64,000 nucleotides of DNA. Origin: JAXMHB01 sp046346965. Its GTDB lineage: Bacteria; Pseudomonadota; Gammaproteobacteria; Xanthomonadales; SZUA-5. This document shows positions 1-8,739 of the stretch, piece after piece (positions within the stretch are counted from its first letter, which is position 1; every line of letters begins with the position of its first letter). The stretch spans positions 62,001-126,000 of the forward strand of contig JAXMHB010000007.1 in the NCBI GenBank assembly GCA_046346965.1, given 5' to 3'. The notes under the pieces were generated by a model. The model did not search any database. It was not told the DNA's origin and saw nothing but the letters and a program-made list of their open reading frames with translations. The position numbers were made by a program, and so were the translations under genes.

Positions 1-991
1 CCTCGCCGCGATAGGCATTGAGCGACTGGATCTCGTAGTACATGCGCGGATTCTCGTTGGCCACGCCGCTGGCGATGCGCAACTGCCGATCAAACGTGGT
101 GCTCGACATCTGCGCCAGTTTGGGCGCGGCTTCGCCCGAGTTCGCCAGCGCGGTGAAGAAGGCGATATTGAGGGCGTGCGACAACCCGAGCACATAGGCG
201 ATCAGGTGATCGTGTTCCGCCAGCGGCATCTCCACCGCCTGCGCCATCGTCTCGGCGAACAGCGCGCGCGCCTCGCGCACTGCCTCGGCGGGGCCCACCG
301 GCATGAAAATCACGTGGCGGTCGGACAGCAAGGCGGCATCCGGCCCGAACATCGGGTGCACCGAACACACGCGCAGCCCGGCGGCGGCGCAGGCGCGCAA
401 GCCCTCCATCAGCGGCGTCTTCAGCGAACCGATGTCGAAGATCAGACCTGGCGGACGCCGCGTTGCCAAGTCCAGCAGGATCTCGTTGCTGCAACGCATC
501 GGCGCGGCGACCACGATCAGATCCTGATCCAGCGCACCGCTCGCATAATCGCTGCGCGCCGGCACACCCTCCGGCGCACCGCTGGGATCAGCCACCTCGA
601 CTTCAAAGCCCTGGGCCGCGAGAAAGCGGCCAAACCAGCGGCCCATGCGCCCGTTGCCGCCGATGATCAACGCGCGTCGGCCGCCGCCCAGGCCGGCCAG
701 GCGCACGCGATCCTGCTCCTGGGTGGTCAGCGAGGACTCGATCAGCAGCTTGAGCACCTGCTCGGCGATATCGGCGTCGAGGCCGATGGCCTCGGCCCGG
801 CGACGCACGTTGGAAATCACCTCGCGCTCGCGCTGGTAGTCGCGCAGTTGTTTGCCCTGGGCGTGCTTCCAGCGGCCGATCTCGGCCACCAGCGCCTGCC
901 GGCGCGCAATCGCGCCGATCAGATCGGCATCCACCTGATCCAGTTCGGCGCGCAGTTCGGACAGCGGGCGCATCGCCGGGACATCACTCAT
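1..991 (-). CDS. tyrA: Bifunctional chorismate mutase/prephenate dehydrogenase (T-protein), 3' end outside window
   Basis: Converts chorismate to prephenate and then oxidatively decarboxylates prephenate to 4-hydroxyphenylpyruvate with NAD, the tyrosine branch in the cytoplasm. The start is ATG at 991; 330 codons are visible and the frame is still open at base 1 (E. coli TyrA is 373 residues). Residues 8-95 are an AroQ-type all-helical chorismate mutase domain (LRAELDQVDADLI, YQREREV). Residues 106-125 form the Rossmann entry IIGGNGRMGRWF, followed by HPMFGP and GLSHALNIAF, typical of the dehydrogenase half. The fused order mutase-dehydrogenase is the enterobacterial and xanthomonad type. The neighbouring CBS gene is in the same direction 48 bases upstream. 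Truncation is only due to the window edge. Confidence 0.93.
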   Translation of the reverse strand, partial: MSDVPAMRPLSELRAELDQVDADLIGAIARRQALVAEIGRWKHAQGKQLRDYQREREVISNVRRRAEAIGLDADIAEQVLKLLIESSLTTQEQDRVRLAGLGGGRRALIIGGNGRMGRWFGRFLAAQGFEVEVADPSGAPEGVPARSDYASGALDQDLIVVAAPMRCSNEILLDLATRRPPGLIFDIGSLKTPLMEGLRACAAAGLRVCSVHPMFGPDAALLSDRHVIFMPVGPAEAVREARALFAETMAQAVEMPLAEHDHLIAYVLGLSHALNIAFFTALANSGEAAPKLAQMSSTTFDRQLRIASGVANENPRMYYEIQSLNAYRGE

Positions 992-1039
992 CGGAGCACC
1001 ATCGGGCAGCAACAAACCGCCGATGGTAGCTCAAGGCCG

Positions 1040-1471
1040 TCAGCTTGCGATGTACTGCTTAAGCTGCACGATCTCGGTGTGCTGCTCCTCGATGATCACG
1101 CGCACCAGATCGCCGATCGAGAGCACGCCCACCACGCGCTCGCCGTCGAGTACCGGCAGATGGCGTACGCGCTGCTCGGTCATCAGGCGCATGCACTCGC
1201 GCGCCCGCGTGCTCGGCGTCACCGTGTGCAGTGGCATCGGCGTCATGATGTCGGCGACCGGCGTGTCGCGCGATGAGCGGCCCTGCAGGATCACCTTGCG
1301 GGCGTAGTCGCGCTCGCTGACGATGCCGAGCAGCTGTTCGCCCTGCATCACCAGCAGCGCCCCGACGCGCTTGTCGGCCATCAGGCGGATGGCATCGATC
1401 ACCGGGTCCTGCGGCGCGACGCGAAACAACTCGGCGCCCTTGGCTGCGAGCAACTGACTGACCGGAACCAT
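1040..1471 (-). CDS. CBS domain-pair protein
   Basis: A 143-residue protein consisting almost wholly of two CBS motifs (about 10-65 and 75-132), a Bateman module that normally senses adenosyl ligands such as AMP, ATP or SAM. Recognisable features are VGALLVMQGEQLLGIVSERD, ADIMTPMPLHTVTPSTR and RHLPVLDGERVVGVLSIGDL. There is no attached catalytic domain, so it is probably a regulatory subunit or stand-alone sensor; the partner is not evident. The ATG at 1471 is preferred over an upstream in-frame ATG at 1531 because a GGAG/GGGGGG-rich ribosome site lies directly before it and the extra residues are not family-like. It lies between tRNA-Thr and tyrA on the same strand. Confidence 0.88.
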   Translation of the reverse strand: MVPVSQLLAAKGAELFRVAPQDPVIDAIRLMADKRVGALLVMQGEQLLGIVSERDYARKVILQGRSSRDTPVADIMTPMPLHTVTPSTRARECMRLMTEQRVRHLPVLDGERVVGVLSIGDLVRVIIEEQHTEIVQLKQYIAS

Positions 1472-1619
1472 TCCGCGCCCCCCACTCCGCCTGGATGCCG
1501 CATTATTTTCCCGGATGCCGGCGCGGCGCAATGCGGGACAGCGGCGCAGGCGCGCTGGACGGGAACTGCAGGTGATTGAACTGATGCTCGGGGCCGCCGC
1601 GTTCGAGTATTCCGCCGAG

Positions 1620-1652
1620 TTTTCCGCAGCAGCCCGAAGGCAAGGCGGAAAA
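1620..1652 (-). terminator. Hairpin downstream of tRNA-Thr, possible terminator
   Basis: An 8-bp stem TTTTCCGC/GCGGAAAA (1620-1627 with 1645-1652) encloses a second small GCC-TTCG-GGC hairpin, 24 bases beyond the CCA end of the tRNA-Thr gene. The T-rich arm fits either direction, but no long T tract follows, so terminator function is only suggested. Confidence 0.35.
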
Positions 1653-1675
1653 GTGACTTAAGGCCTTGATTGTGA

Positions 1676-1751
1676 TGGTGCCGCTTCACGGACTCGAACC
1701 GTGGACCTACTGATTACAAATCAGTTGCTCTACCAACTGAGCTAAAGCGGC
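1676..1751 (-). tRNA. tRNA-Thr (anticodon TGT)
   Basis: The minus strand reads as a complete 76-nt cloverleaf. The 7-bp acceptor stem is GCCGCTT/AAGCGGC, the D arm carries GCTCAGTTGGTAGAGC, the anticodon stem ACTGA/TCAGT holds the loop TTTGTAA (anticodon TGT, decoding ACA), and the T arm contains GGTTCGAGTCC. The CCA terminus is encoded (TGG at 1676-1678 on the plus strand). No other tRNA was found nearby. Confidence 0.97.
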
Positions 1752-1770
1752 GTGTGCGGGCGCGCAGAGT

Positions 1771-4700
1771 CTACGGCAAGGTGGAGGAAGGCGCACGCGG
1801 GCCGAAGCGCTGGGTGAACTCGTTGGCAGGGATCGCCGGGCTGACCAGGAAGCCCTGGAAGTAGTCGCAGCCTTGTTCCTGCAGGAAGCTCAACTGCGCC
1901 GTGGATTCCACGCCTTCGGCCAGCACCTCCAGATGCAGTTGATGCGCCAGCGCGACGATCGCGGCGGCGATTTCGGCGCCGTCTTCGTGGCCGGGGATGT
2001 CGGCGACGAAGCTGCGATCGATCTTCAGCGTATCGAGCGGCAGCCGGCGCAGGTAGGCCAGCGAGCTGTAGCCGGTGCCGAAATCGTCGATTGCCACGCG
2101 TACACCGAGACTGCGCAGCGCGTGCAGCGTGCCGATCACCATCGAACCGTGCTCCATCAGCATCGATTCGGTGATCTCCAACTCCAGCGCATCGGGATCG
2201 AGGCCGGTGTCGGACAGCACGCGGGTGACGCGGTCGGGAAACTCGGGCTGGCGCAGTTGGCGCGCCGACAAATTGACCGCCAGCCGCAATTCACCACCGC
2301 CGATGCCGGCGCGGCGCCAGCGCTGCACCTGCCGGCAGGCGGTTTCCAGCACCCAATCGCCCAGCGCGCCGATCAGGCCGGTTTCCTCCGCCAGCGCGAT
2401 GAAACGCCCCGGGTGGATCAGGGGTTCGCCCGGTGGCTGCCAGCGCACCAGCGCCTCGACACCGATCAACTCGCCAGTTTCGCAGGTCAGCAGCGGCTGG
2501 TAGTGCACTTCGAACTCGTTGCGGCTCAGCGCGTGGCGCAAGCGGTTTTCCAGCTCCAGTCGGTCGCTGGCGGCGTCCACCAGATTCGGTGTGTAGAAAT
2601 GGAAAGTATTGCGGCCCAGATCCTTGGCTCTGTACATCGCGGCATCGGCGCAGCGCACCAGATCGGTCGCGCTGGCGCCATCCTCCGGGTACAGGCTGAT
2701 GCCGATGCTGGCGTCGACAAACACCTCGTGGCCGCCCTCCAGATGGAAGGGCGCGTGCAGGCTCTCCAGCAGCGTGGTGGCGAGTTCGCCGGCAGCGCGC
2801 CCGGTCTGGCACTCCTCCGAGATCACCATGAACTCGTCGCCACCGAGTCGGGCGACGGTATCGCCGCCACGTACGGCTTTGGACAGGCGCTCGCCGACGG
2901 CGTGCAGCAAGCGGTCACCGACCTGATGGCCCAAGCTGTCGTTGACCGTCTTGAAACGGTCCATGTCGATGAAAAACAGCGCCAGCCGCCGGCTTTCGCG
3001 CTCGGCGCGCAGGATGGCGTGATCCAGGCGCGATTGCGCCAGCAGGCGATTGGGCAGGCCGGTCAGCGGATCGTAATGGGCCAGCCGCGCCAGTTCGGCC
3101 TCAGTCTGCTTGAGCCGGGAAATGTCGGTGACGACGCCGACGTAATGGCGTACCCGGGCGTTCTCGTCGCGCACCGCGCTGATCGTCAGCCACTCGGGAT
3201 AGACCTCGCCGTTGTGGCGGCGACTCCAGATTTCGCCCTGCCAATGGCCCTGACTGGCCAGCGCCGACCACATTTGCTGATAGAAGCGATCATCATGCCG
3301 CCCGGACTGCAGGATGCGCGGGTTCTTGCCCAGCAATTCGGCCTCGCTGTAGCCGGTGATTTCGCAGTAGGCGCGATTGACGGCGATGATCTGCGCGGAC
3401 AGGTCGGTGACCACCACGCCGTCGCGGGTGCTGTCGATGACCGCCGCCGACAGCCGCAGACGCTCCTCGTTTTTCTTGCGCTCGTCGATGTCGATCAGGA
3501 TGCCGACCATGCCGGTCATCGCCCCATCCGCGGCAAAGCGTGGCTTGCCCACCGAATGCACCCAGCGCACCGCGCCGCCCGGCTGAACGATGCGGTACTC
3601 GACTGCGAATCCGCGGTTTTCCGTGCGCGCACGCTGCATCTCGCCGTTCAGCCAGTCGCGGTCTTCGGGATGCACGCGCGCCAGCCAGCCCTGATAGCTG
3701 GCCTCCAGGGCGCCAGGCTTGAGCCCGAGGATCTCGTAATGGCGATCCGACCAGACGTTGGGGCGATCAAAGCGCCATTCCCAGGCGCCGGCGCCGCCGG
3801 CATCGAGCGCGAGTCGCAGACGCTCCTCGCTCTCGCGCAGTGCCTCGACCATGCGCTCCTGCTCGATGGTGGCGCCGAGCGCCGCTGCCGTCACCCGCAG
3901 CACGCGCTCTTCGGAGGTGCTCCAGGCGCGCAGTTGGCTGACCGCGTCGAAGCCCAGAAAGCCCCACAGCCGACCCCGCAAGGTGACCGGCACCACCAGC
4001 ACGCTCTGGATCTCCTGCGCTTCCAGCAACTCGCGTTCATCGGCCGGAAAATCGGCGATCCGTCCGATCACGGCCTGATCGCCGCGCAACAGCGTCAGCC
4101 AGCGCGGAAAGCGCTCTTCAAAGGCCAGGTTCTGCAGTTCCGGGTTCTGGATCTGCGGGGTGATGCCGTCCTGACACCATTCATAGCGCTGACTGGCCAG
4201 GATCTGCGTCTGGTCCGCGCTGGGATGCACTTCGAAAATGTAGGCGCGATCGGCGCCGACGCCGGCGCCCAGGCGCTCCAATACCCGTTGCACGATCGAG
4301 GCGCGCGGTGCCGGATCGAGCAGTGCGGGTACCACGCCGGCGACGATCTCCAGTCCCAGTTCGGCGATCTTGCGTTCAGTGACGTCGATCAGCACGCCAT
4401 TGAAGGCGATCGCATGGCCGGCGCCATCGCGCTCGATCCAGGTGTGATCCTCCACCCAACGCCAGCCGTCCACGCCATTGCGCAGGCGGTACTCCTGGCG
4501 AAAGTGGTCGGGGCCCTGCAGCGTGTGCGCTTCCACCTCGGCGGCGATGCGCGCCAGATCCTCCGGATGGACCAGGTCACTGTAGGGCGGTTCGCCGCGT
4601 TGCAGCGCACGCGGATCCAGACCCCAATTGCGGACGTTGTCGGAGACCAGTTCAACCGGCCAGCCGGGCGCCGCGCGCCAGCGAAAAGCCACTGCTTCGG

Positions 4701-4779
4701 TGCGCAACAGGATGTCGCCCAGGGCCGCCGGCACCGTGATCTGCGGCGCGTCGTCCTGGGTGCGTGGACCAGAATGCAT
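1771..4779 (-). CDS. PAS-GAF-PAS-PAS-GGDEF-EAL bifunctional c-di-GMP turnover protein
   Basis: A 1002-residue soluble signalling protein that should make and/or break cyclic di-GMP. Domains in order: PAS about 30-135 (ending DVTERK), GAF about 145-305, PAS with PAC about 318-435 (DIDERK), PAS about 445-560 (VTDISRLK), GGDEF 565-735 and EAL 745-990. The cyclase motif GGDEF (646-650) is intact, with an RxxD product-inhibition site (RGGD, 637-640) five residues before it. The phosphodiesterase motif EAL (775-777), the later DDFGTGYSS and AEGVES are also intact, so both activities are possible. There is no signal peptide or membrane segment. ATG at 4779 is preceded by GGAG. The sensory ligand is unknown. 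Confidence 0.92.
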   Translation of the reverse strand: MHSGPRTQDDAPQITVPAALGDILLRTEAVAFRWRAAPGWPVELVSDNVRNWGLDPRALQRGEPPYSDLVHPEDLARIAAEVEAHTLQGPDHFRQEYRLRNGVDGWRWVEDHTWIERDGAGHAIAFNGVLIDVTERKIAELGLEIVAGVVPALLDPAPRASIVQRVLERLGAGVGADRAYIFEVHPSADQTQILASQRYEWCQDGITPQIQNPELQNLAFEERFPRWLTLLRGDQAVIGRIADFPADERELLEAQEIQSVLVVPVTLRGRLWGFLGFDAVSQLRAWSTSEERVLRVTAAALGATIEQERMVEALRESEERLRLALDAGGAGAWEWRFDRPNVWSDRHYEILGLKPGALEASYQGWLARVHPEDRDWLNGEMQRARTENRGFAVEYRIVQPGGAVRWVHSVGKPRFAADGAMTGMVGILIDIDERKKNEERLRLSAAVIDSTRDGVVVTDLSAQIIAVNRAYCEITGYSEAELLGKNPRILQSGRHDDRFYQQMWSALASQGHWQGEIWSRRHNGEVYPEWLTISAVRDENARVRHYVGVVTDISRLKQTEAELARLAHYDPLTGLPNRLLAQSRLDHAILRAERESRRLALFFIDMDRFKTVNDSLGHQVGDRLLHAVGERLSKAVRGGDTVARLGGDEFMVISEECQTGRAAGELATTLLESLHAPFHLEGGHEVFVDASIGISLYPEDGASATDLVRCADAAMYRAKDLGRNTFHFYTPNLVDAASDRLELENRLRHALSRNEFEVHYQPLLTCETGELIGVEALVRWQPPGEPLIHPGRFIALAEETGLIGALGDWVLETACRQVQRWRRAGIGGGELRLAVNLSARQLRQPEFPDRVTRVLSDTGLDPDALELEITESMLMEHGSMVIGTLHALRSLGVRVAIDDFGTGYSSLAYLRRLPLDTLKIDRSFVADIPGHEDGAEIAAAIVALAHQLHLEVLAEGVESTAQLSFLQEQGCDYFQGFLVSPAIPANEFTQRFGPRAPSSTLP

Positions 4780-4890
4780 TGCGCTCCGCAGGCGTCAGGA
4801 AAGCCCCGAGTCTGCGCGATGTTTCCGCGGGTTTGAATAGTCCCTAAGCAGCACGTGGCGAGTTGTCACGATGCGGGGCTCAGGGGCAGT

Positions 4891-4920
4891 CGACGGGCGC
4901 CGGCTCGGCGGCGCCCGTCG
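4891..4920 (-). terminator. Strong GC hairpin after the MDR gene
   Basis: A perfect 11-bp inverted repeat (4891-4901 with 4910-4920, CGACGGGCGCC and its complement) with an 8-nt loop lies 10 bases after the stop codon of the oxidoreductase. No T run follows, so it may act as an mRNA-end or pause hairpin rather than a classical terminator. Confidence 0.4.
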
Positions 4921-4930
4921 CGAGCGTGGC

Positions 4931-5929
4931 TCAGTCCAGCTTGAGCACCTGCTTGCCGAAGTTGCGTCCCGCCAGCAGATGGCGCAGCGCGTGCGGGAAT
5001 TGGGCGATGCCTTCGATCACATCGACCTTGCCCTTGAGCTGCCCCGAGGCCACCAGCGGTGCCATCGCCGCAATCGCCTCTTCGCCGCGGTGCAGGTAAT
5101 CGATCACCACGAAGCCTTCCATGCGGCCGCGCGCGGAGATGAGCGACAGATAGTTGGCAGGTCCCTGCGCTGCGCCAGTGGCGTTGTACTGCGAAATGCC
5201 GCCACACAGCACGATGCGCGCGCGCAGGCGCAGTCGCTTCAACACCGCGTCCAGGATCTCGCCGCCGACATTGTCAAAATAGACGTCGATGCCGTCCGGG
5301 CACAGTGCCGCCAGCGCCTTGCTGACTTTCTCGTGCTTGTAGTCGATGACCGCATCGGCGCCGAGTTCGTCGCGCACATAGGCGCACTTCTCCGGACCGC
5401 CGGCAATGCCGATCACATGGCAGCCCCAGGCCTTCGCCAGCTGGACGACGGTCGAGCCGACCGCGCCAGCCGCGGCGGAGACCACCACCACCTCACCGGC
5501 CTTGGGCTGGCCGATTTCCTTGAAGCCGAAGTAGGCGGTGAAGCCGGTGGCACCGAACACGTGCAGGGCCCAGGTCGGGTCCGGCAACGCGCGCGGGTCG
5601 AACACGCGGAAGCCCTTGCCCTCGGTGATGAACTCCTCGGTGATGCCGGTCATGCCGCCCACCCAGGCACCCACCGGCAGCCGGGCGTTCTTCGACTCGA
5701 TCACTTCGCCAATGCCGCCGGCGCGCATGACCTCGCCCAGCGCCACTGGCGGCCAGTAAGACTTCTGCTCGGTCATCCAGATGCGCATGGCGGGATCCAC
5801 CGAGGCGTAGCGCACGCGCACGCGCGCCTCGCCATCGACCAGTTCGCGTGAGCTGACGGCACGCAGTTCGAAATCGCTGTCCTTGGGTTCGCCTTCGGGG
5901 CGGGCGACGAGGTGCAGGGCGTGGGGCAT
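4931..5929 (-). CDS. Zinc-free MDR-family NADP-dependent oxidoreductase (CurA/leukotriene B4 reductase-like)
   Basis: A 332-residue cytoplasmic enzyme of the zinc-independent medium-chain dehydrogenase/reductase family, which reduces the double bond of alpha,beta-unsaturated ketones or aldehydes with NADPH. Family marks are the N-terminal VDPAMRIWM, the alcohol-dehydrogenase fold entry VVVSAAAGAVGSTVVQLAKA (nucleotide-binding turn), GADAVIDYKHE, DVYFDNVGGEILD and CGGISQYN. No zinc-ligating cysteines are seen. The ATG at 5929 matches the family start; an upstream in-frame extension contains no family sequence. An RraA-family gene lies 52 bases upstream on the same strand, so the two may be co-transcribed. 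The physiological substrate cannot be predicted. Confidence 0.9.
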   Translation of the reverse strand: MPHALHLVARPEGEPKDSDFELRAVSSRELVDGEARVRVRYASVDPAMRIWMTEQKSYWPPVALGEVMRAGGIGEVIESKNARLPVGAWVGGMTGITEEFITEGKGFRVFDPRALPDPTWALHVFGATGFTAYFGFKEIGQPKAGEVVVVSAAAGAVGSTVVQLAKAWGCHVIGIAGGPEKCAYVRDELGADAVIDYKHEKVSKALAALCPDGIDVYFDNVGGEILDAVLKRLRLRARIVLCGGISQYNATGAAQGPANYLSLISARGRMEGFVVIDYLHRGEEAIAAMAPLVASGQLKGKVDVIEGIAQFPHALRHLLAGRNFGKQVLKLD

Positions 5930-5981
5930 GGGGGCAAGCCTTTGGGATGGGGAAAAGGGGAAATGGAAAAGCTGTGACGGA

Positions 5982-6461
5982 TCAATGCAGGCGGGTGGGG
6001 GAGATGAGGACGCCGTCGGCGTCGGCGTAGAGCCAGTCGTCGGGTGCGATGCGCGCGCCTGCAAATTCCACCACACGGTTTGCATGGCCGCTGTGCAGGC
6101 CTTTCTCGCTCTTGCGGGGATGCGCGGCCAGGGCCTTGATGCCGATCGGCTGTGCGGCCAGTTCGGCGACGTCGCGTACGCAGCCATACACCAGCAGGCC
6201 GGCCCAGTCATTGCGGCGTGCCAGTTCGGCCAGCATGCCACCGACCAGCGCGCAGCGCAGCGAGCCGCCGCCGTCGACCACCAGCACACGCCGCTCGCCG
6301 GGCGTTTCCAGCGTGCTGCGCACCAGGGCGTTGTCCTCGTATACCTTCAGCGTGCAGACGCGACCGTGGAAGCCGGGGACTGCGCCAAAATCGCGAAAGA
6401 TCGGCGCCAGTACGCTGGCCTCGGGATGCGCGTCGGACAGATCGGTGGTGGCCAGCGACAT
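5982..6461 (-). CDS. rraA: RraA-family protein (RNase E inhibitor / HMG-aldolase-like fold)
   Basis: A 159-residue protein matching the short RraA type throughout: ATTDLSDAH at the start, FHGRVCTLKVYEDNALV, the DGGGSLRCALVGGMLAE segment, GCVRDVAELA and GIKALAAHPRKSEKG. In E. coli RraA is a ring-shaped trimer that binds RNase E and lowers its activity. Related proteins act as 4-hydroxy-4-methyl-2-oxoglutarate aldolases, and the conserved G-x-R-D loop (GCVRD) is shared by both, so the role is not settled by sequence. ATG at 6461 follows GGAGCGGAGAT. The start faces the inverted-repeat element upstream of glmU. Confidence 0.88.
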   Translation of the reverse strand: MSLATTDLSDAHPEASVLAPIFRDFGAVPGFHGRVCTLKVYEDNALVRSTLETPGERRVLVVDGGGSLRCALVGGMLAELARRNDWAGLLVYGCVRDVAELAAQPIGIKALAAHPRKSEKGLHSGHANRVVEFAGARIAPDDWLYADADGVLISPTRLH

Positions 6462-6513
6462 GGGGATCTCCGCTCCAGGGGCATTCGGCATTCTGACACC
6501 GGGCGCGCCCGAA

Positions 6514-6832
6514 GGAAGCTCTTGCCAAACGTGAGTGTGGCGGGACAAAAGCGGGGCGGGGGTCAGGGGGCGGGGGACCAGCACTGCCGCGCTTCCGAGC
6601 ACTGTCGCAGGTTCCTGTTTGCCGCCCGAGTAAGCGCGCCAGGGGCGAGACACGGACTCTGATCAGTTCTCGTGGCCACGATACTTGATCAGAGTCGAGT
6701 CTCGCCTTCGGCGCGCTTACTCGCTTGGCAAACTGGCGAGTGCCGCGTTCCGCATCCCGCATCCCGGGTCCCGGGTCCCGGGTCCCGGGTCCCGTCTTAG
6801 CCCCTCCGCACTCATGTTTGGCAAGAGCTTCC
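6514..6832. repeat. 319-bp inverted-repeat element (MITE-like) between rraA and glmU
   Basis: Terminal inverted repeats of 24 nt (6514-6537 and 6809-6832, 23 of 24 matching) and a nested inner inverted repeat of about 49-nt arms (6617-6665 with 6686-6733) are all centred on about 6674. A perfect 12-nt palindrome TCGTGGCCACGA sits in the middle. The element carries no gene. Shared symmetry at three scales suggests a non-autonomous mobile element or REP-like unit rather than a terminator. Between outer and inner arms the two sides differ, the right side holding four GGGTCCC heptamers. Confidence 0.7.
6766..6793. repeat. Four tandem GGGTCCC heptamers
   Basis: Four perfect head-to-tail copies of GGGTCCC, the reverse complement of the GGGACCC units found in the long array after glmU. 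They sit inside the right half of the inverted-repeat element. Confidence 0.9.
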
Positions 6833-6906
6833 CTAGGGCACGCGCCTGCCTGCCCGGGCGCCCCGCCTTTCGCTAAGCTTCGCGCTTTGCGCGCGTGAGG
6901 CGGTCG

Positions 6907-8277
6907 ATGTTGGCGAGTCAGGCTTTGCATGTGGTGGTATTGGCGGCGGGCGAGGGCAAACGCATGCGCTCGGCGCTGCCCAAGGTGCTGTTGCCGCTGG
7001 CCGGCCAGGCGATGCTGGCGCATGTGCTGGACGCTGCCCGTGCGCTGCAGCCGGCGGCCATCCACGTGGTCTACGGTCATCGCGGCGAGGCCGTGCGTGC
7101 GGCGCTCGCCGAGGCCGGCGATCTCAGCTTCGTGCATCAGCCGGCGCAGCAGGGGACTGGCCACGCGGTGGCGCTGGCGATGCCGGCGATCCCCGATACG
7201 GCGCGCGTGCTGGTGCTCTACGGCGATGTTCCGCTGATCCAGCCCGTCACCTTGCGGCCCTTGGTCGAGGCGCCAGCACGTCTGGCGGTACTGACCGCGC
7301 ATCTGGACGATCCGCACGGCTATGGTCGCGTGGTGACCGACGCCGATGGCCGGGTGCTGCGCATCGTCGAGGAGCGCGATGCCAGCGCCGAGGAGCGGCG
7401 CTTGCGCGTGGTGAACACCGGCGTGATCGCCGCGCAGGCGGGCGCCTTGCGCGCGTGGCTGCAGCAGCTGCGGCCCAACAATGCGCAGCAGGAGCTGTAT
7501 CTGACCGATGTGTTCGCGCTGGCCAGCGCCGATCAGGCGCCCGCTCTGGCAGTGCCCTGCGCCGAGGTGCACGAGGCCTTTGGCGCCAACGATCCCTGGC
7601 AGCTGGCGGAGCTGGAGCGCCACTACCAGCGGCGGCGCGTGCGCGAGCTGTGTCTGGCGGGGCTGCGCGTGGCCGACCCGGCGCGTGTGGACGTGCGCGG
7701 CACGGTGCAGATCGGCAGCGATGTCAGCCTCGATATCGACGTCATCCTGGAAGGGACGGTGCGGCTCGGCGACGGCGTGCGCATCGGCCCCTACACGCGA
7801 CTGCGCGACGTCGATCTGGCGGCCGGCACCGAGGTGCTGGCGCATTGCGATCTGGATGGTGTCCACAGCACTGGCGCCTGCCGGATCGGCCCCTACGCGC
7901 GCTTGCGACCCGGCACCGAGCTGGCCGACGGCAGCCATGTCGGCAATTTCGTGGAAACGAAAAAGGCGCGCGTGGGTCGCGGGTCCAAGATCAATCACCT
8001 GAGCTACATCGGCGATGCCGTCATCGGCGCCGCAGTCAACGTTGGCGCCGGCACCATCACCTGCAACTACGATGGCGTGAACAAATGGCAGACCGAGATC
8101 GGCGACGGCGCCTTCATCGGCTCGAACAGCGCACTGGTGGCGCCGGTGCGGATCGGCGCGCAGGCCACCATTGGTGCCGGCTCCACCATCAGCAAGGAGG
8201 CGCCCGCGGGCGAGTTGACGGTCGCGCGTCCGCGCCAGACCACCGTCAAGGGCTGGAAGCGTCCGCGCAAGGGTTGA
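6907..8277 (+). CDS. glmU: Bifunctional N-acetylglucosamine-1-phosphate uridyltransferase / glucosamine-1-phosphate acetyltransferase
   Basis: Makes UDP-N-acetylglucosamine, the precursor of peptidoglycan and lipopolysaccharide, in the cytoplasm. The N-terminal pyrophosphorylase half (about 1-228) has the nucleotide loop LAAGEGKRMRSALPKVL, QQGTGHA and YGDVPLI. The C-terminal half is a left-handed beta-helix acetyltransferase with hexapeptide repeats, RLRPG, NFVETKK, and INHLSYIGDA before NVGAGTITCNYDG. The ATG at 6907 gives 456 residues, the E. coli length, with GAGG eight bases upstream; a GTG at 6895 is in frame but less likely. The gene is not next to the atp operon or glmS here. The stop codon is followed immediately by a heptamer array. 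Confidence 0.97.
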   Translation: MLASQALHVVVLAAGEGKRMRSALPKVLLPLAGQAMLAHVLDAARALQPAAIHVVYGHRGEAVRAALAEAGDLSFVHQPAQQGTGHAVALAMPAIPDTARVLVLYGDVPLIQPVTLRPLVEAPARLAVLTAHLDDPHGYGRVVTDADGRVLRIVEERDASAEERRLRVVNTGVIAAQAGALRAWLQQLRPNNAQQELYLTDVFALASADQAPALAVPCAEVHEAFGANDPWQLAELERHYQRRRVRELCLAGLRVADPARVDVRGTVQIGSDVSLDIDVILEGTVRLGDGVRIGPYTRLRDVDLAAGTEVLAHCDLDGVHSTGACRIGPYARLRPGTELADGSHVGNFVETKKARVGRGSKINHLSYIGDAVIGAAVNVGAGTITCNYDGVNKWQTEIGDGAFIGSNSALVAPVRIGAQATIGAGSTISKEAPAGELTVARPRQTTVKGWKRPRKG

Positions 8278-8484
8278 GGACTCGGGACTCGGGACCGGGA
8301 CTCGGGACTCGGGACTCGGGATCGGGACTCGGGACTCGGGACTCGGGACTCGGGACTCGGGACTCGGGACTCGGGACTCGGGACTCGGGACTCGGGACTC
8401 GGGACTCGGGACTCGGGACTCGGGACTCGGGACTCGGGACCCGGGACCCGGGACCCGGGACCCGGGACCCGGGACCCGGGACCA
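8278..8484. repeat. Heptanucleotide minisatellite, about 29 units
   Basis: Directly after the glmU stop codon are about 29 tandem copies of a 7-nt unit: mainly GGGACTC up to about 8435, then seven GGGACCC. Two early units are one base short (near 8294 and 8323), which shifts phase. Any frame through it reads as repeated SPESRVP- or GTRDSGL-type peptides, which are artefacts. The remaining bases to 8739 hold no recognisable gene. Confidence 0.95.
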
Positions 8485-8739
8485 GCCATGTGCCGGCTGC
8501 GTGGCGGTATCGCTGGTTTGCGGAACGGGTAGTGCGTCGAGGGCGAGCTTTGGGTGCTTGCCGAACGCGCGCGCGGAGGCGCAGACGCGGAGCGGGCGAC
8601 TGGCACGACCTGGCCGCATGGCGCTGTGCCGGCATTGCGCCGGCGCGGTGCGACATTGTCAAGCAACTCAACCTGGACTGGCACAGCCCTGACAGACTGT
8701 TAGCATCGCCTCCGATCAAGGGCTGCGGGGCGGGGAGTC

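Noticed and set aside
1873..4836. A 987-codon open frame opposite the PAS/GGDEF/EAL gene
   Set aside because: Composition-driven mirror frame in high-GC DNA; its protein has no domain and is His/Gln/Arg-rich, while the minus strand encodes clear domains. The same applies to long frames opposite the FimX-like, acnD, glycosyltransferase and aminotransferase genes.
8278..8484. CRISPR array
   Set aside because: The period is 7 nt with no spacers; no cas genes are present. The 22-nt array at 40416 also lacks unique spacers.
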